Part shown: in pieces, positions 25,957-37,289 of the stretch
Layout: each line of letters opens with the position of its first letter
How positions within the stretch are numbered: the first letter of the stretch is position 1
Origin: Adineta steineri
Lineage: Eukaryota > Rotifera > Eurotatoria > Adinetida > Adinetidae
Assembly (NCBI GenBank): GCA_905250115.1
Contig: CAJNOI010000229.1
Coordinates: 59,455-123,454, forward strand
Direction: 5' to 3'
DNA: 64,000 nucleotides
Position numbers and translations under genes: made by a program
Notes under the pieces: model-generated
What the model saw: the letters and a program-made list of their open reading frames with translations, nothing else
The model's database searches: none
What the model was told of the DNA's origin: nothing

Positions 25957-28951
25957 TTAGCGTTTCCAGTTACGAAGAACGGTCCATGATTTGATCATGT
26001 TCGATAGATATTTACCCAACCAGGAGTCCTTTACAAATGTATTATAATACTGGCTCGAAGGTACAATATAGAGAAAGAAAATACTTGTTTGTGGTGCGAA
26101 CGAGATGTAGTAGCTAAGTAAAGTAATTTTGGGGAACCATGCATTGCTATCATAATCACAAGCATTCAGAAAAAGAATCACGATCTCAGCTAACTGTGCT
26201 ATGAAACAAAAAATCGGACCCAGCAGGAGATCAATTAGTTTGCGTGTTTCATCGATTAGAGCATTGTGTGTGGATTTTCCATGAGCATGTACCTTCGATC
26301 GAGTGATTGTCAAAATGATGATCAATGCTGCGGTAATGTTAATCAGAAAAGGAAGTGCCTGATGAGTTAAAGCCAAAACTTGCGTCAAAACTTGCGTCAA
26401 AACTTGCTCATTCTGTGGAATTTCACGAATACACCAAGGAAATGAATAATCGGGATGATTGACTAATTTGTATTGAGTAATAAATATGTAATTTGAACTT
26501 GAAACAATCAATACAATCCCCAAGATCAATGAAACTGCTTTCTTTGGCTCTTGCAATAAAGACCATCGAGAATACTGTACTGCAGCCAGTGCTCTTTGTA
26601 CTGTAACTATAGCCATTAACCACAAAGTGACATAGTAGAAAGTGTACATGAGCATGGGTAGACTCTTGCATACGACTGTATTTACTTCATTCGAGATTAT
26701 GATACGTCGTACCATATAGAGATAGCTGATCCGTACTAGTAACAATATCAGCACCAACAAACTAAACACTGACGTTGCCAGAAGATGAAGAGCCACTCCG
26801 CTGTTACGAAGTTTTCGTTGTGCGAAAGTGATGATTGACAGACAGTTAAAGAACATTCCGATGATGAAGAGAAGTATCGGTGCGATAAAATGTCCGCGAC
26901 CCCAGTCCGTTTTTTCAATGAGAAATTCTAGTGAGATAAAGAAACGGCTAGGTGAAAACTGGCACAGCACACCTGTTACACATTTTGGACACACGCAAGC
27001 AAAATCAGTTCTGTTTGTTAGATCACCTTGAACACAATGACCTTGATTTTGACAATAGCTACATACCGTGTATCGTCGTTGATAAGAAAGACAATTACTA
27101 TGATTTTTATTCGGATAACCACAGTAACAGAGATATCCATCAGATATAAAGCAAGTACCATAGGTGAAATTTTGGCAAAAATTACCAAACAAGGTAACAG
27201 CATGTCTTCGATTATCGAGTAGAAGATGACATTTGTTTAGTTGTAGATCAAGATCAACGGAAAAGTTTCTCATAGAATTAGAACAATTAATAAAGAGCAA
27301 ATATAATGTACTCTCGATAGAGTGTGTATTTGGTTCAAAAGTGAAGAGTAATCCGATTTCAGGTTGTTCTCCAATTACATAATGAATATCGCGAGTTTTA
27401 ATCGTTTGAATCATTGGAAACGAGGTCAGTGACTGAATGAGGATTTGTTGACGAATCGTCGGATAGTCTCCTGTAAGCTGGAGTAATTGCAAAAGAAATG
27501 GTGATTGATTCGGCTCTTGTCGTTGAAGACTAATCACTGGTCTGTTAGCATTACAACTAGATGTGTTACAGATACAAATATGTCCATATATAGGAGGATG
27601 TGATCGTGGAATGCAAGTTTCATTCCGTTCACAGTTGTATTGTTGACATTTTAGATTTTGAACGTAACAATAAGGTTCGAGGTAGCCTTGCGGACAAACA
27701 CAGATAGTTTCTGTTCGTGCCAGTGAATGTGATGCACAATGAATGTTCTCAGTTCTCATCTCGCACAGTTTACCTTTCCAACCGTATGCACAAATGCAAA
27801 GAAATCGGTTGTCCTCTTGTTGATGACATGTTCCATTGTTTTCACAATAGTTGTGTGAACAAAGCCAGGGAAATGAACGAGCAGGAAATCGAAGCACTTT
27901 GGCAATACGTAGCACAGGTAAAAAGTCCAGTGGACTAACAGGATATTCCCAGAAATGGATTAGTTCTGTAGAATTATAGGTTTCAATTCGAACAGAATAA
28001 ATACCCGGGGGTTTCGGACGAGGATAGATCAAGTAGGTTATAGACTTCGATGAGTACTCTTTAGCTTCATCAAACAAAAATCGATAATCAACTACCGTGC
28101 TTCCATTCAGAACGAGTGTGATAAGAACGTTCAAAATAAATGGAAGATCAGGATGATAGCCTCGGTCGAAACGAAGCTGAATACCTACTCGTCGACTGTT
28201 GTATTGACATCGATCGCCGTAAAAAGCCGGCGGACAAAAGCAGACGAATTCGGAGCTATCGACTGTTTGTAGATAAAAACCTCGATTACAGTATAAGTTT
28301 CGGGTATCTAATGCTTTCACTTGTTGATTTGAGGATGATGATGGGACTGAAAGTTTGGTGTGGGATTCCAATTGATTATAACATCTTTTTTTATTATCAA
28401 ATACCAGTCTATCCTTACTGGAGCGATAGACATAATTTTCATTGGTAGATTTCGGACACCAGAAACGATGCGACTTATCATTGCATGTTATGTCTGCTGT
28501 ACATCTCGTGCTCTTGCAACCTTTTCGGTCTGCACAAGAAAACTGGCCAACAGGGCAATAACCAGTATTCCAATAGCAAATTGACTCATCAGTTTCATCT
28601 ATACAGTCCTTGATTCCATTGCATATTGCTGTGTAATCGATGCATTTCCTTCCATTATCGCACAAGAAACGATCACCAACCATCCGATGATCAGGGCACG
28701 ATACAACATTTCGTTCATCACGAGCTCCAATACAATCAATATGCCCGTTGCCTACCTGATGCCAAGAAATACAAGAACGATTCAAACTTTGATTTTTCAC
28801 ATAGTCATCAGTGATGCAGAAAAACTCACTGCTTTTGTTGCATTTTACTTCGAGATTCCAAGGTGCCCATGGTAAAGAACAATTTACTTCGTCTTCACCA
28901 TCATCACAATCGAATTCACCATCACAAAAATATTTTCGCTCGATGCATTGT
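25957..28951 (-). CDS. Adhesion-type GPCR with LDLa and EGF repeats (5' end lost in gap)
   Basis: An open frame of 998 codons on the minus strand, entering the window from an assembly gap so that the start is missing. The ectodomain begins with LDL-receptor class A repeats (FCDGEFDCDDGEDEVNC; later CIDYTAICNGIKDCIDETDE), goes through EGF-like repeats (CENNGTCHQQ..CICAYGWKG; CQNQGHCVQG), and has many N-glycosylation sites. The last 300 residues form seven membrane segments of the rhodopsin class, from FIAPILLFIIGMFFNCLSII to FAPQTSIFFLYIVPSSQYYN. LDLa-containing rhodopsin-class receptors are known from relaxin receptors and snail and rotifer orphans; ligand unknown. A 12-bp repeat near 26390 gives a short LTQVLTQVLALT duplication. 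Confidence 0.8.
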
Positions 28952-29051
28952 NNNNNNNNNNNNNNNNNNNNNNNNNNNNNNNNNNNNNNNNNNNNNNNNN
29001 NNNNNNNNNNNNNNNNNNNNNNNNNNNNNNNNNNNNNNNNNNNNNNNNNNN
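28952..29051. other. Assembly gap of exactly 100 N
   Basis: A run of 100 N between the interior of the LDLa-GPCR gene and the interior of an NHL exon. A round 100 usually means a scaffold join of unknown size. Confidence 0.95.
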
Positions 29052-29683
29052 ATTCAATCATCATTGCTGATTATGGAAATAGACGAGTGATTCAATGGGT
29101 GAATCAAAAGCAACAAATTCTCATTACGGAAATTGACTGTGCTCGATTAACAATGGATAAACAGAGATTTTTATATGTTTCTGATTATAAGAAGCATGAA
29201 GTGAGACGATGGAAAATGGGCGAATATGACGATGAAGGGATCGTAGTAGCAGGTGGAAATGGAGAAGGAATTCAACTCAATCAACTCAATAATCCTACTT
29301 ATATCTTTGTTGATGAAGATCAATCTGTTTATGTATCAGATACTGGGAATCATCGTGTGATGAAATGGAGAAAAGATACAAAAGAAGGAACAATTGTGGC
29401 TGGAGGAAATGGTTTTGGAGAAAATCTTAATCAACTGTGTTCACCTAAAGGAATCATTGTTGATTATTTGGGTGACATATATGTGGTAGATTGTTGGAAT
29501 CATCGAGTAATGCGTTGGTGTGAAGGGAAAGAAGAAGGTGAAATTATTGTTGGTGGAAATGGTAAAGGAAGTCAATCAAACCAACTGAATTATCCGATAG
29601 GTTTATCTATTGATGATGAAAGAAATCTTTATGTCGTTGATTGTTTTAAACACCGAATTGAGAAATATGAAATAACTTATTGA
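29052..29683 (+). CDS. NHL-repeat protein, copy A (5' end lost in gap)
   Basis: 210 codons continue from the gap to TGA at 29681, encoding about four NHL blades. Each blade has the pattern VAGGNG..LNQL, then P.G..VD....YV.D..NHRVM.W. It is almost the same as the matching part of copy C (36394-37289), even in codons, and the similarity carries on into the 3' flank. NHL propellers in TRIM-type proteins bind RNA or protein. Whether a B-box exon lay upstream cannot be seen because of the gap. Confidence 0.75.
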
Positions 29684-30691
29684 ATGAAGTTTTGACTTTG
29701 AAAAAAAGAAAAAAAAAATTTGTTAAGTAAAAAATCGAAAAATAAAAATAAAAGGAAAAGTTAAGTTTTATTATTGAAAATCAATGAAGAAATCGAATAA
29801 TTTTTGATAAGAAAGCAGTGAAGAAAAATCTTTTTCGTGTTTTTTCGTCAAAATTTAATCTAATTTGATAATTTTATTTAAAAACTTCGAAGAAACAAAC
29901 GTTAATTCTTCATGTTTTCTTAATTTTTGTCAAATTTTTCAAGGGAAAAAAGGGAAAAGAAAATGTTTTGTAATTTGAATTGAACTAAAGAAAAATTATT
30001 TGAAAAGAAGATTTTATCTTTGATGAAAATAATCAAATGTTTTTTGTTTTTTCGATTTGATAAAATTTGAGAATTGTTTGAAAATTGAGGAGAAAATACT
30101 GTTTTATGAAAGTTTGATAATTAAAATGTAATTGAAATGAATTTAATTGAACAAAACAAATGTTGAAGATTTTTTTTTAATAAACTAACAAGTTTTATCA
30201 TTTTCCGATTTTATTTTGTTTAATCTTGAAAAAATTTCGAACAAAAAATCTAGTTAAAAAAGGTTCTGTCAAAATGAGATGAATGAAAAGAAATTTGACT
30301 TGAAATTTCAAAATGGAATCAATGGCGTTTTTACTTAGATGGAAACAGAAATAAAATCAAAAAGCAGTAAAAGTTCTGAAATGACACAATATTCAAATTA
30401 GATTTTTGATGAAAGGAAACTTTATTTATATAATTTCGTTTAATAAAAATTCCAGCGAGGTTTATTTTATTATTCAAAGAAATCTAAATAACTATTTGAT
30501 AATTTCTCTATGAGATTTAATTGAGTTTTTTTCAAATAAACATTTTCTTTTGAATTTAAAATAAAAAATTCAAGATTTTCTATGTTTTGATCTTTGAACA
30601 AAAAGATGTTCTTGAAATATTTTTATGAACAATAAAAAAAGATTTCTTATCAGATAAAAATGAGTTGAAGTTGATAAACATTTAATAAAAA

Positions 30692-30817
30692 CGGGGGTGT
30701 GGGTGTCGGTTTGGGGTGGGTGGGTGTGGGTGTGAGCGAGTGTGAGTGTGGGTGTGAATGCAGGTGTGAGTACAACAAATAAGATATACCTACATCATCA
30801 CCCACACCCTCAAGATG
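30692..30817. repeat. Telomere-like inverted element, long G arm
   Basis: About 85 bp of GGGTGTGGGTGTCGG, GGGTGGGTGTGGGTG and drifted units, a short spacer, then CCCACACCCTCAAGATG. It is the longest TGTGGG tract in the window. Confidence 0.75.
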
Positions 30818-30932
30818 ACCCATAAAAGTATGTCTGTTGGACCTCTGGTGTGTGCGAGTATTGTATTTATTTCATATCCACACTGGCATTCTTGAAAACC
30901 CAAATTTTTAACATGTTCATAGTTCGACTTTT

Positions 30933-31010
30933 CTTGAGGGTGAGAGTGTGTATGTGGATGTGCATTAGACTACTACTTACATCCACATCCACATCCACTG
31001 ACTCCTCGAG
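30933..31010. repeat. Telomere-like inverted element
   Basis: CTTGAGGGTGAGAGTGTG on the left; ATCCACATCCACATCCACTG, three drifted units, on the right, with CTCGAG beyond. Confidence 0.6.
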
Positions 31011-31610
31011 TTTTTTCAACCATCTACAATAAACCATACAATAAAACAAAGTTTTTTTCTTGGTTTCTTCCATTTCTATTTTACCTCTGATACAATACTT
31101 TTACTTTCTTTTTCTATTTGCTACCAATGCCGTTATCAGTTTTATACTTTTCTTTTATGTCTCTACAACAAAAAGAGGTTGTTAAAAATATTATTCAATT
31201 TGAAGAAAAAGTGAAGTGAGTAGGATAAAGGTAACAGTCATTCTCTTGTATAAATTTCTCATGTTGGAAGTTCTGACAGAAGAAACTCATGGTGACAGCA
31301 CTTCTGCTACTATTAATAATACAACAAAAACGCCAAATGCAGTCATCTCTTCTTTAGTTTTAACTCAGATTATTATAAGACTGTTTTAGAATACAAAACA
31401 ACAAGTAACTTATCTAATGAACTTCGTGCATTCGAAAGCAAAACTGTAAAGAATCCGAAGAGGGTGACTGTTTGTATAGGTAAACGTGTTAGATTTCTCT
31501 TTCGTTCATGCCATTACCCACACTCACGCCCCCATAATAAGAATTAAAAATACATTTTAGATTTCTAAGAAAACTTTAACAATCGAAATTATTCTATCTT
31601 CTTGATTAGT

Positions 31611-33179
31611 ATGGCTAGTGCTGGTTCATCAACCGATGTCTCTCACAGTGAATCTGACGAAATGTATCTTGAAATTTTCTGTCTACTCTGGCTCGATGCC
31701 AGTTCAAGTACTAAGGAAGGTCGCGACACTGAACCAAAATTACGTTCTATCATTAATCATTTCAAGAAATTTCAAGATATAACTCAATGTCAAAATTATA
31801 TTTATGAACGATCAACAAAAGAACGGGTAGTTATGATAGTTAGTGGAAGATTAGGAAGAGAAATAGTTCCTTCCATTCATCGTGTTAGACAAGTTATATC
31901 GATTTATGTATATTGTATGGATAAGGAAGATAACGAAAAATGGGCTCGCAACTATAAAAAAGTAAAATTAAACTGAATCTCTTAGATTTCTATTGTACTA
32001 TTTATTTTTTATTGATAGATAAAAGCTGTTGTGACTGATCTTGATGAACTTGTTTCTCGAATTAAAGCTGATCATAAGATTCAAAAGATGGTTGAAGAAC
32101 CATTATCAATTAATATTTTTAATAAAGGCGGTAATTCAACAATAGATTTAAATGGCGAATTTGTTTTTTCACAAGTTCTCATTGATTTCCTTATTCAACT
32201 ACAATATACTGAAGATGATAAAAAAGAACTTATTGATCTTTGCAAAAAACAATATAAAGGTAATAATGATGAACTCGGTAATATTCGTGAATTTCAAAAA
32301 GAACATTTATCTAACAAAGTTTTATGGTGGTATACACGAGAATCGTTCTTTTACAAGACTCTTAATGCTGCTCTTCGTACTCCAGCAGATATTCATACAA
32401 TATTTTTATTTCGTAAATATATCGCTGATATTCAATATCAATTAAAAAAACATCAAGCTAAGGAACGTCTTCAACTTTATCGAAGTCAAATGATATCAAA
32501 TAATGAACTGGAAACTTTGAAACAAAATTGTGATAAATTTATTTCTATGAATTCATTTTTTTCTACCAGTTTTGATAAACAGAAAGCTCTATCGTTTCTC
32601 AAGTATTCCGATGATACAGAAAATTTAGAAGCAGTATTATTTCAAATCGATGCTGATCCTAGGATGGCAACTATAAAACCATTTGCTGATATCACTGGTT
32701 TTAGTGAATTTAAAGATGAAGCTGAAGTTCTGTTTATGTTAGGTTCCATTTTTCGATTGAATAGTGTCAAGTACAGCGAAAATGGTCAAGTATGGATCAT
32801 TGATATGACATTGTGCAATAATGAAGAACATGACTTGGAACAAGTTCTGATAGATATGAAAGAGGAATTTATGAGCGAAGAAATAAATCTTCAAGCATTA
32901 GCAAAAATGTTATGGGGAATGAGCCAGATTGACCTAGCTAGAAAATACTTTATGCGTTTGTTAGAACAACTTCCACTCCACGACCCTTTACATATTAATT
33001 TATATCAAGATCTGAGTAAACTTGAAGCACATGCCGGTCATTTGGACAAGAGTATAGAATGGCGCCGAAAAGCAAATGAACTGAAAAAACAAATTTCATC
33101 TACTTCCTCTTCTAGCATTAGTAAACCAAAGAATCCTGTTGGTAAGTTCATCAATAGAAAATCTAGTATATTGAAATAA
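31611..33179 (+). CDS. Arginine-type ADP-ribosyltransferase with N-terminal alpha/beta domain
   Basis: Exons 31611-31961 and 32019-33179 (57-nt intron) give 503 aa. The ATG at 31611 is the first in frame. Residues about 15-125 form an alternating strand/helix domain (FCLLWLDAS, then RVVMIVSGRLG, then ISIYVYC), the same as in the gene at 58944-61217. A helical linker with KVLWWYTRESFFYKTLN leads to the ART fold. The R-S-E triad is complete: Arg in LYRSQ (about 271), Ser-Thr-Ser in FFSTSFD (about 301), and ExE in DEAEVLF (about 349). Such enzymes move ADP-ribose from NAD+ to arginine. The C-terminal 80 residues look like one or two weak TPR-type helices, then a Ser-rich basic tail. No signal peptide or membrane segment, so likely intracellular. 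Confidence 0.8.
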
Positions 33180-33517
33180 GATTTATATAAAAAATCTTAA
33201 CCCTATTTTAACTTTAACATAAGAGAAGTTCTAAACTATGGACTATCATCTGCTCTAGTTTTAATTATTACATCGTCTGTGAGAATTGTTTTCGATACGT
33301 TCGAACAGTGACATTGATTTTCATACCTCTTTGTCTATATTTCAATAATATGATAGTAATTTAAAGCGAATTGAAGACCTTTTTGAGTTATAATTAATAG
33401 CACTAAACTCAGTATAAAGAATAGTCTAGTAGTTTTAACTCGGTTTGAATAATAAGTTTTTCAATAATAACTTAAGTATTAGTGTTTTTGGCATGTTTTA
33501 TCTTCATCATTTTCTAG
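33180..33517. other. Spacer upstream of NHL copy B
   Basis: AT-rich and without a B-box exon. It ends in a pyrimidine-rich acceptor, CATTTTCTAG (33508-33517), identical in form to the acceptor of copy C. Confidence 0.5.
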
Positions 33518-34413
33518 AATCAAAATTTAATAAATGGAAACAAAATGCCATCACTGTGGCTGGTGGAAATAAAGAAGGACAACAATTAAATCAACTCAGA
33601 TTCCCTACAGGAATCTTTATTGATAAAAAGGAAAATATTCTCATTGCTGATTATGAAAATCATCGTATCGTTGAATGGAAACACAATGCAAAAGAAGGAA
33701 AAATCATTGCAGGCGCAAGTGGCAAAGGAAATCGTATGGATCAATTGAATTGTCCAACAGATTTGATTCTTGATCAACAAAAGCATTCGATCATTATTGC
33801 TGATCTAGTGAACAAACGAGTGATTCAATGGATGAATCAAAAGCAACAAATTCTCATTAAAGATATTGACTGTTTTGGCTTGGCAATGGATAAACATGGA
33901 TTTCTTTATGTTTCTGATTACAAGAAGAACGAAGTGACACGATGGAAAATGGGAGAATACGATGAAGGAATTGTAGTGGCTGGTGGCTATGGAGTAGGAA
34001 ATAAACTCAACCAACTCAACAAGCCTACTTTTATCTTTGTTGATGAAGATCAGTCTGTTTATGTATCAGATCGAAACAATCATCGTGTGATGAAATGGAA
34101 AAAAGATGCAAAAGAAGGAAGAATTGTGGCTGGAGGAAATGGAAGAGGAGGAAATTTCAACCAATTATCTTCACCTAATGGAGTCATTGTTGATGATTTT
34201 GGTCAAATTTATGTGGGAGATTTTGCGAATCATCGAGTAATGCGTTGGTGTGAAGGAAAAGGAGAAGGTGAAGTTGTTGTTGGTGGGAATGGAAAAGGAA
34301 ATCAATCAAATCAATTGAATCGTCCCCGTGGTTTATCTTTTGATGAAGAAGGAAATCTTTATGTTGTTGATTGTGCGAATTGTCGAATTGAAAAATTTGA
34401 AATAACTTGGTAA
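33493..34413 (+). CDS. NHL-repeat protein, copy B (no B-box exon)
   Basis: A frame from the ATG at 33493 (MFYLHHFLESKFNKW) to TAA at 34411 encodes six NHL blades, for example VAGGNKEGQQLNQL, then FPTGIFIDKKENILIADYEN, then HRIVEWK. In copy C this exon is preceded by an AG acceptor, and the same acceptor is present here at 33516-33517. So the original exon starts at 33518, and the ATG at 33493 lies in what used to be intron. No B-box exon is found in the 300 bp upstream. Six blades are enough to close a propeller. It may work as a free propeller from the new ATG, or be an orphan exon; the clean frame argues for selection. Confidence 0.65.
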   Translation: MFYLHHFLESKFNKWKQNAITVAGGNKEGQQLNQLRFPTGIFIDKKENILIADYENHRIVEWKHNAKEGKIIAGASGKGNRMDQLNCPTDLILDQQKHSIIIADLVNKRVIQWMNQKQQILIKDIDCFGLAMDKHGFLYVSDYKKNEVTRWKMGEYDEGIVVAGGYGVGNKLNQLNKPTFIFVDEDQSVYVSDRNNHRVMKWKKDAKEGRIVAGGNGRGGNFNQLSSPNGVIVDDFGQIYVGDFANHRVMRWCEGKGEGEVVVGGNGKGNQSNQLNRPRGLSFDEEGNLYVVDCANCRIEKFEITW

Positions 34414-35813
34414 ATGAAGTTTTGACTTTGAAAAAAAGAAAAGAAATTTTTTGTTAAATAAAAAATCAAAAAAGAAAAAGAAAAATAAAAGAAAAAGTCA
34501 AGTTTCATTGTTGAAAATCAATGAAAATAATCGAACAGAAAATGCGCAGAATTAATTAACTACGTTCGTTCCTTCTTCAATTATTAATTAGTGATCATCT
34601 TGTGGGTGTGGGTGTGGGTGTGGGTGTGGATGGGGTGAATGTGGATGCAGCTGGACGTGAGATATACGGTGTAATTGTGGATGAGGGGAAGAGATGATCC
34701 AAACCCATCCACACACACCCTCAACTATCGTAAAAACTGTACATATCCAATTTGAGACAAATCACAGAATTCCATTATGCGGACTAATTCTAATCAAACA
34801 ATCAAATAATCCATAAGATATACAGACTGAAAACTCTCTTCATGAGGCTTCGAAGGATCTTCGTAACACAAATTTAGTTTCATTCAATTGAATATATGCC
34901 GTTTGATAGAGTTTATCGATATGTATAAAATGAGCTATACTTCAGAAGTAGCTCTAACTTTTACTGTCATTAGAATCGATTAAATGTAATGAAAAATCTA
35001 AATAAACTATTCCGTAGCTCTCAGCGAACTACAACTGATTCACATGTGTAAGATGAATCAAAAAAAAATTCTAGCGAAAAAACGATTTTATCATCTGATG
35101 GGTGGAGATTGGTTTATATCTGTTTGAAATTCGTCGATTTCTTTCTCTCATATAATTATTTTGCAATCGAATGTTTTAACATCAAACTGTCTTCAAAAAG
35201 AATCTAAGATTACAATACAAAAATAAAAAACTATGAAGAATATGCATAAACGAGCGATGCTAGTATTGATAGAAAAAAAGAAATTATTCATCCATATAAA
35301 AAAATAACCTTGTTACTGTGATTTTATTCTTCTATTTTTCTTATACTTCTTATCTCACTGATAATGCTTTGTATTCTAAAAAGATCGTCATAAATTCTAA
35401 ACAATCGACTATATACTTATATTAACAATTTTTTCTTTCTTCATCGAAATTTTATCAAGGATAGGAAAAAAACAGATAAAGCCACTCGACAATACATAGA
35501 CGATGACTAAATAAAACAAACGGCTTGCGAAGGTTATTTTCAAGAGGAAAAATATCATATTTATATTGATTTGTTTTTCTTTCCTTTGTGTTTAATGAAT
35601 ATTTATCCAACGTTTTCTTCGACGATGATCACATGGTATATTTTCATAGGCATTGAAGAAAAGAGTATTATTGTTTCATTTTTTATTTGCACGATAATAA
35701 ATAGAAGGACAAACCGGAGTTTTCGAATTCATCTCTCACATACGTTTTACCAGTGGGATTTCATCACAAGAAAATTCGTTTTAGATTTCTTCTATAAATT
35801 TATATTCAACGAT
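34414..35813. other. Intergenic region
   Basis: Starts with 180 bp of NHL-family 3' flank (GAAGTTTTGACTTTGAAAAA as in copy A), then a strong telomere-like element (34596), then AT-rich DNA without a supported gene. Confidence 0.5.
34596..34725. repeat. Telomere-like inverted element with four clean TGTGGG units
   Basis: CATCTTGTGGGTGTGGGTGT and further units on the left, drifted GTGGATG units inside, AACCCATCCACACACACCC then TCAAC on the right. Confidence 0.75.
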
Positions 35814-36302
35814 ATGGCAATGGCAAATAACAAAACATTATGTTTTACATGCAATAAAGAAAAAATAACATATCTTTGTGATGGATGTTCAAAAAAGTTT
35901 TGTTTAATTCATTTAACAGAACATCAAGAAAAATTAAATGAAGAATTAAAATGTCTTATTAATGATTGTGATGAATTTAAAGACAGATTGAATAAACCAA
36001 AACAAAATCGACAATATCTACAAAATCAGATATTAATAAAACAAATTAATGAATGGGAAAAAAATTCAATTGAAAAGGTTCAACAAAAAGCAGAAGATTG
36101 TAGAAAAATTGTTAATGAATCTTCAGAAATATTCTTAATTAATATTGAAATGAAACTTATTGATTTAACGGAACAAATAAAACAAATTCAAAAAGAAAAT
36201 GAATTTAATGAAATTAATTTAAATTATTTGAAAGATCAATTAATAGAAATTAAACAAAAATTAAATAGTTCATCAAATATTTCTGTTCAGGAAGAGTCAT
36301 AA
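35814..36302 (+). CDS. B-box/coiled-coil exon of NHL copy C
   Basis: From the ATG at 35814 the frame encodes a zinc-binding B-box-like region (CFTCNKEKITYLC, DGCSKKFC, LIHLTEHQ), then about 110 residues of Lys/Glu/Gln-rich coiled coil, and stops at TAA 36300-36302 after 162 residues. In the same frame another 17 codons follow (SFINDILIVSSE), ending at a good donor, AAAGTAAGT (36337-36345), whose phase fits the NHL exon acceptor at 36392. So the locus looks like a B-box, coiled-coil, NHL protein of the TRIM/Brat type with one TAA between modules. The dead copy at 262-705 carries the same TAA. Read strictly, it yields a separate coiled-coil protein. Confidence 0.7.
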   Translation: MAMANNKTLCFTCNKEKITYLCDGCSKKFCLIHLTEHQEKLNEELKCLINDCDEFKDRLNKPKQNRQYLQNQILIKQINEWEKNSIEKVQQKAEDCRKIVNESSEIFLINIEMKLIDLTEQIKQIQKENEFNEINLNYLKDQLIEIKQKLNSSSNISVQEES

Positions 36303-36393
36303 TCATTTATTAATGATATTTTAATTGTTTCATCAGAAAGTAAGTTTTCAACAAACCTTTGATTGATAAAAATCTGTTTTCACCATTTTCTAG

Positions 36394-37289
36394 AACCAAA
36401 ATTGAATAAATGGAGACAAAATGCCGTCACTGTGGCTGGTGGAATTGGACTAGGACAAAAACTAAATCAGCTTAATTTCCCTGCTGGAATCTTTATTGAT
36501 AAAAACAAAAATATTTTCATCGCTGATTTCTATAATCATCGTATTGTTCAATGGAAATATAATGCAACGGTGGGACAAATCGTTGCTGGTGGAAACGGGG
36601 AAGGAATTCTAGTGAATCAATTGAATCATCCAGCAGATGTAATTGTTGATCCACTAAATTATTCAATCATCATTGCTGATTATGGAAATAGACGAGTGAT
36701 TCAATGGTTCAATCAAAAGCAACAAATTCTCATTACGGAAATTGACTGTGCTCGCTTAACAATGGATAAACATAGATTTTTATATGTTTCTGATTATAAG
36801 AAACATGAAGTAAAACGATGGAAAATGGGAGAATATGACAATGAAGGGATCGTAGTGGCAGGCAGAAATGGAGAAGGAAATCAACTTAATCAACTCAATA
36901 GTCCAGGCTTTATGTTTGTTGATGAAGATCAATCTGTTTATGTATCAGATACTGGGAATCATCGTGTGATGAAATGGAAAAAAGAGGCAAAAGAAGGAAC
37001 AATTGTGGCTGGAGGAAATGGTTTTGGAGAAAATCTCAATCAATTGTCTTCACCTAAAGGAATCATTGTTGATTATTTGGGTGATATATATGTGGTAGAT
37101 TGTTGGAATCATCGAGTAATGCGTTGGTGTGAAGGAAAAGAAGAAGGTGAAATTATTGTTGGTGGAAATGGTAAAGGAAGTCAATCAAACCAACTGAATT
37201 ATCCGATAGGTTTATCTATTGATGATGAAGGAAATCTTTATGTTGCTGATTATTATAATCATCTAATTGCAAAATTTGAAATAATTTAG
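36394..37289 (+). CDS. NHL-repeat exon of copy C
   Basis: An exon following the acceptor CCATTTTCTAG, encoding about 297 residues to TAG 37287. Six NHL blades, each with VAGGxGxGxxLNQL, an aromatic or aliphatic GIFID strand and YVVDxWNHRVMRW-type ends. With the B-box exon at 35814 it would make a protein of about 475 residues if the TAA at 36300 were bypassed. Alternatively translation may begin at a Met inside the former intron. The last four blades match copy A very closely. Confidence 0.7.

Larger units (their letters stand above)
29684..31610. other. 3' flank shared with NHL copy C, then telomere-like DNA
   Basis: 29684 to about 30680 is poly-A/T-rich DNA aligning by eye with 37290-38040 behind copy C, so the duplication includes the 3' flank. 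Two telomere-like elements follow (30692 and 30933), then a C-rich scrap at about 31507-31535 before the ADP-ribosyltransferase. Confidence 0.55.

Noticed and set aside
28811..29683. A frame running across the N gap from the GPCR antisense into the NHL exon
   Set aside because: It depends on the 100 N being translated; the two sides are different genes.
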